Part shown: piece by piece, positions 5,597 through 5,619 of the stretch
Position numbering within the stretch: position 1 is the stretch's first letter
How the letters are laid out: each line of letters begins with the position of its first letter
Assembly (NCBI GenBank): GCA_019242465.1
Contig: JAFAVL010000122.1
Coordinates: 1 to 5,619, forward strand
DNA: 5,619 nucleotides
Source: Chroococcidiopsidaceae cyanobacterium CP_BM_RX_35
Lineage (GTDB): Bacteria; Cyanobacteriota; Cyanobacteriia; Cyanobacteriales; Chroococcidiopsidaceae
Direction: 5' to 3'
Translations under genes and position numbers: made by a program
Notes under the pieces: generated by a model
Seen by the model: only the letters and a program-made list of their open reading frames with translations
Database searches by the model: none
What the model was told of the DNA's origin: nothing

Positions 5597-5619
5597 ATGA
5601 CCGGACACGACATCATCGT
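5597..5619 (+). CDS. Start of a downstream gene, possibly CheB-type methylesterase (partial)
   Basis: ATG at 5597 opens a frame that runs off the window after seven full codons: MTGHDII, with the next codon beginning GT (Val). Openings of the form M-x-G-x-D-I-[IV]-V-I-G-x-S-A-G-G are typical of stand-alone CheB methylesterase domain proteins in cyanobacteria, which often sit beside hybrid kinases. Seven residues cannot prove this. The gene follows the kinase stop by 10 bases, with AGGAG (5579-5583) overlapping the kinase's last codons and a purine stretch (5585-5590) closer in, so co-transcription and coupled translation are likely. Confidence 0.4.

Noticed and set aside
4430..5616. Minus-strand open frames at 4430-4618, 5172-5465 and 5413-5616
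   Set aside because: All are antisense shadows of the right-hand kinase, which has every H, N, G1, F, G2 and receiver motif intact.
1..5619. CRISPR array, tRNA, rRNA or a HIP1 (GCGATCGC) site
   Set aside because: None was found by eye: no regularly spaced repeats, no cloverleaf, and no complete HIP1 octamer.

Overview
The window most likely comes from a filamentous, Nostoc-like cyanobacterium. Three things point there. The GAF-GAF-PAS-HisKA kinase has a second GAF domain of the cyanobacteriochrome/phytochrome-like type. The intergenic DNA carries a GC-rich dispersed repeat of a kind common in Nostocales. The small genes have the look of cyanobacterial hypothetical families. The assignment rests on recognition of families, not on a search.

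Layout, left to right. Positions 1-1842 (minus strand) hold the first 614 codons of a soluble sensor histidine kinase, cut by the window edge inside its ATPase domain. Positions 1843-2475 are an AT-rich divergent spacer with a candidate promoter for that kinase and one weak 50-codon frame. Positions 2476-2823 (plus) encode a 115-aa protein that resembles the ComFB family. A 133-bp gap with small repeats separates it from a convergent 116-aa hypothetical gene (2957-3307, minus). Positions 3308-4311 are about 1 kb of AT-rich DNA without a convincing gene. This stretch contains a perfect 8-bp hairpin, a cyanobacterial dispersed repeat and, near its right end, short open fragments and tandem hairpins that may be the remnant of an IS200/IS605-type element. 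Positions 4312-5586 (plus) encode a complete hybrid histidine kinase (HisKA, ATPase, receiver) that lacks any sensor domain. Eleven bases downstream, at 5597, a further gene starts whose first residues resemble a CheB-type methylesterase.

The two kinases are transcribed outward from a low-GC, rearranged-looking centre. They belong to different HisKA subtypes and are not obviously one pathway. The right-hand kinase and the possible CheB gene could form an operon. No complete mobile element, CRISPR array, tRNA or rRNA is visible. The points most worth following up are the GAF2 domain of the left kinase, which keeps the bilin-attachment Cys in an altered context, and the sensorless state of the right kinase next to a possible transposon scar.
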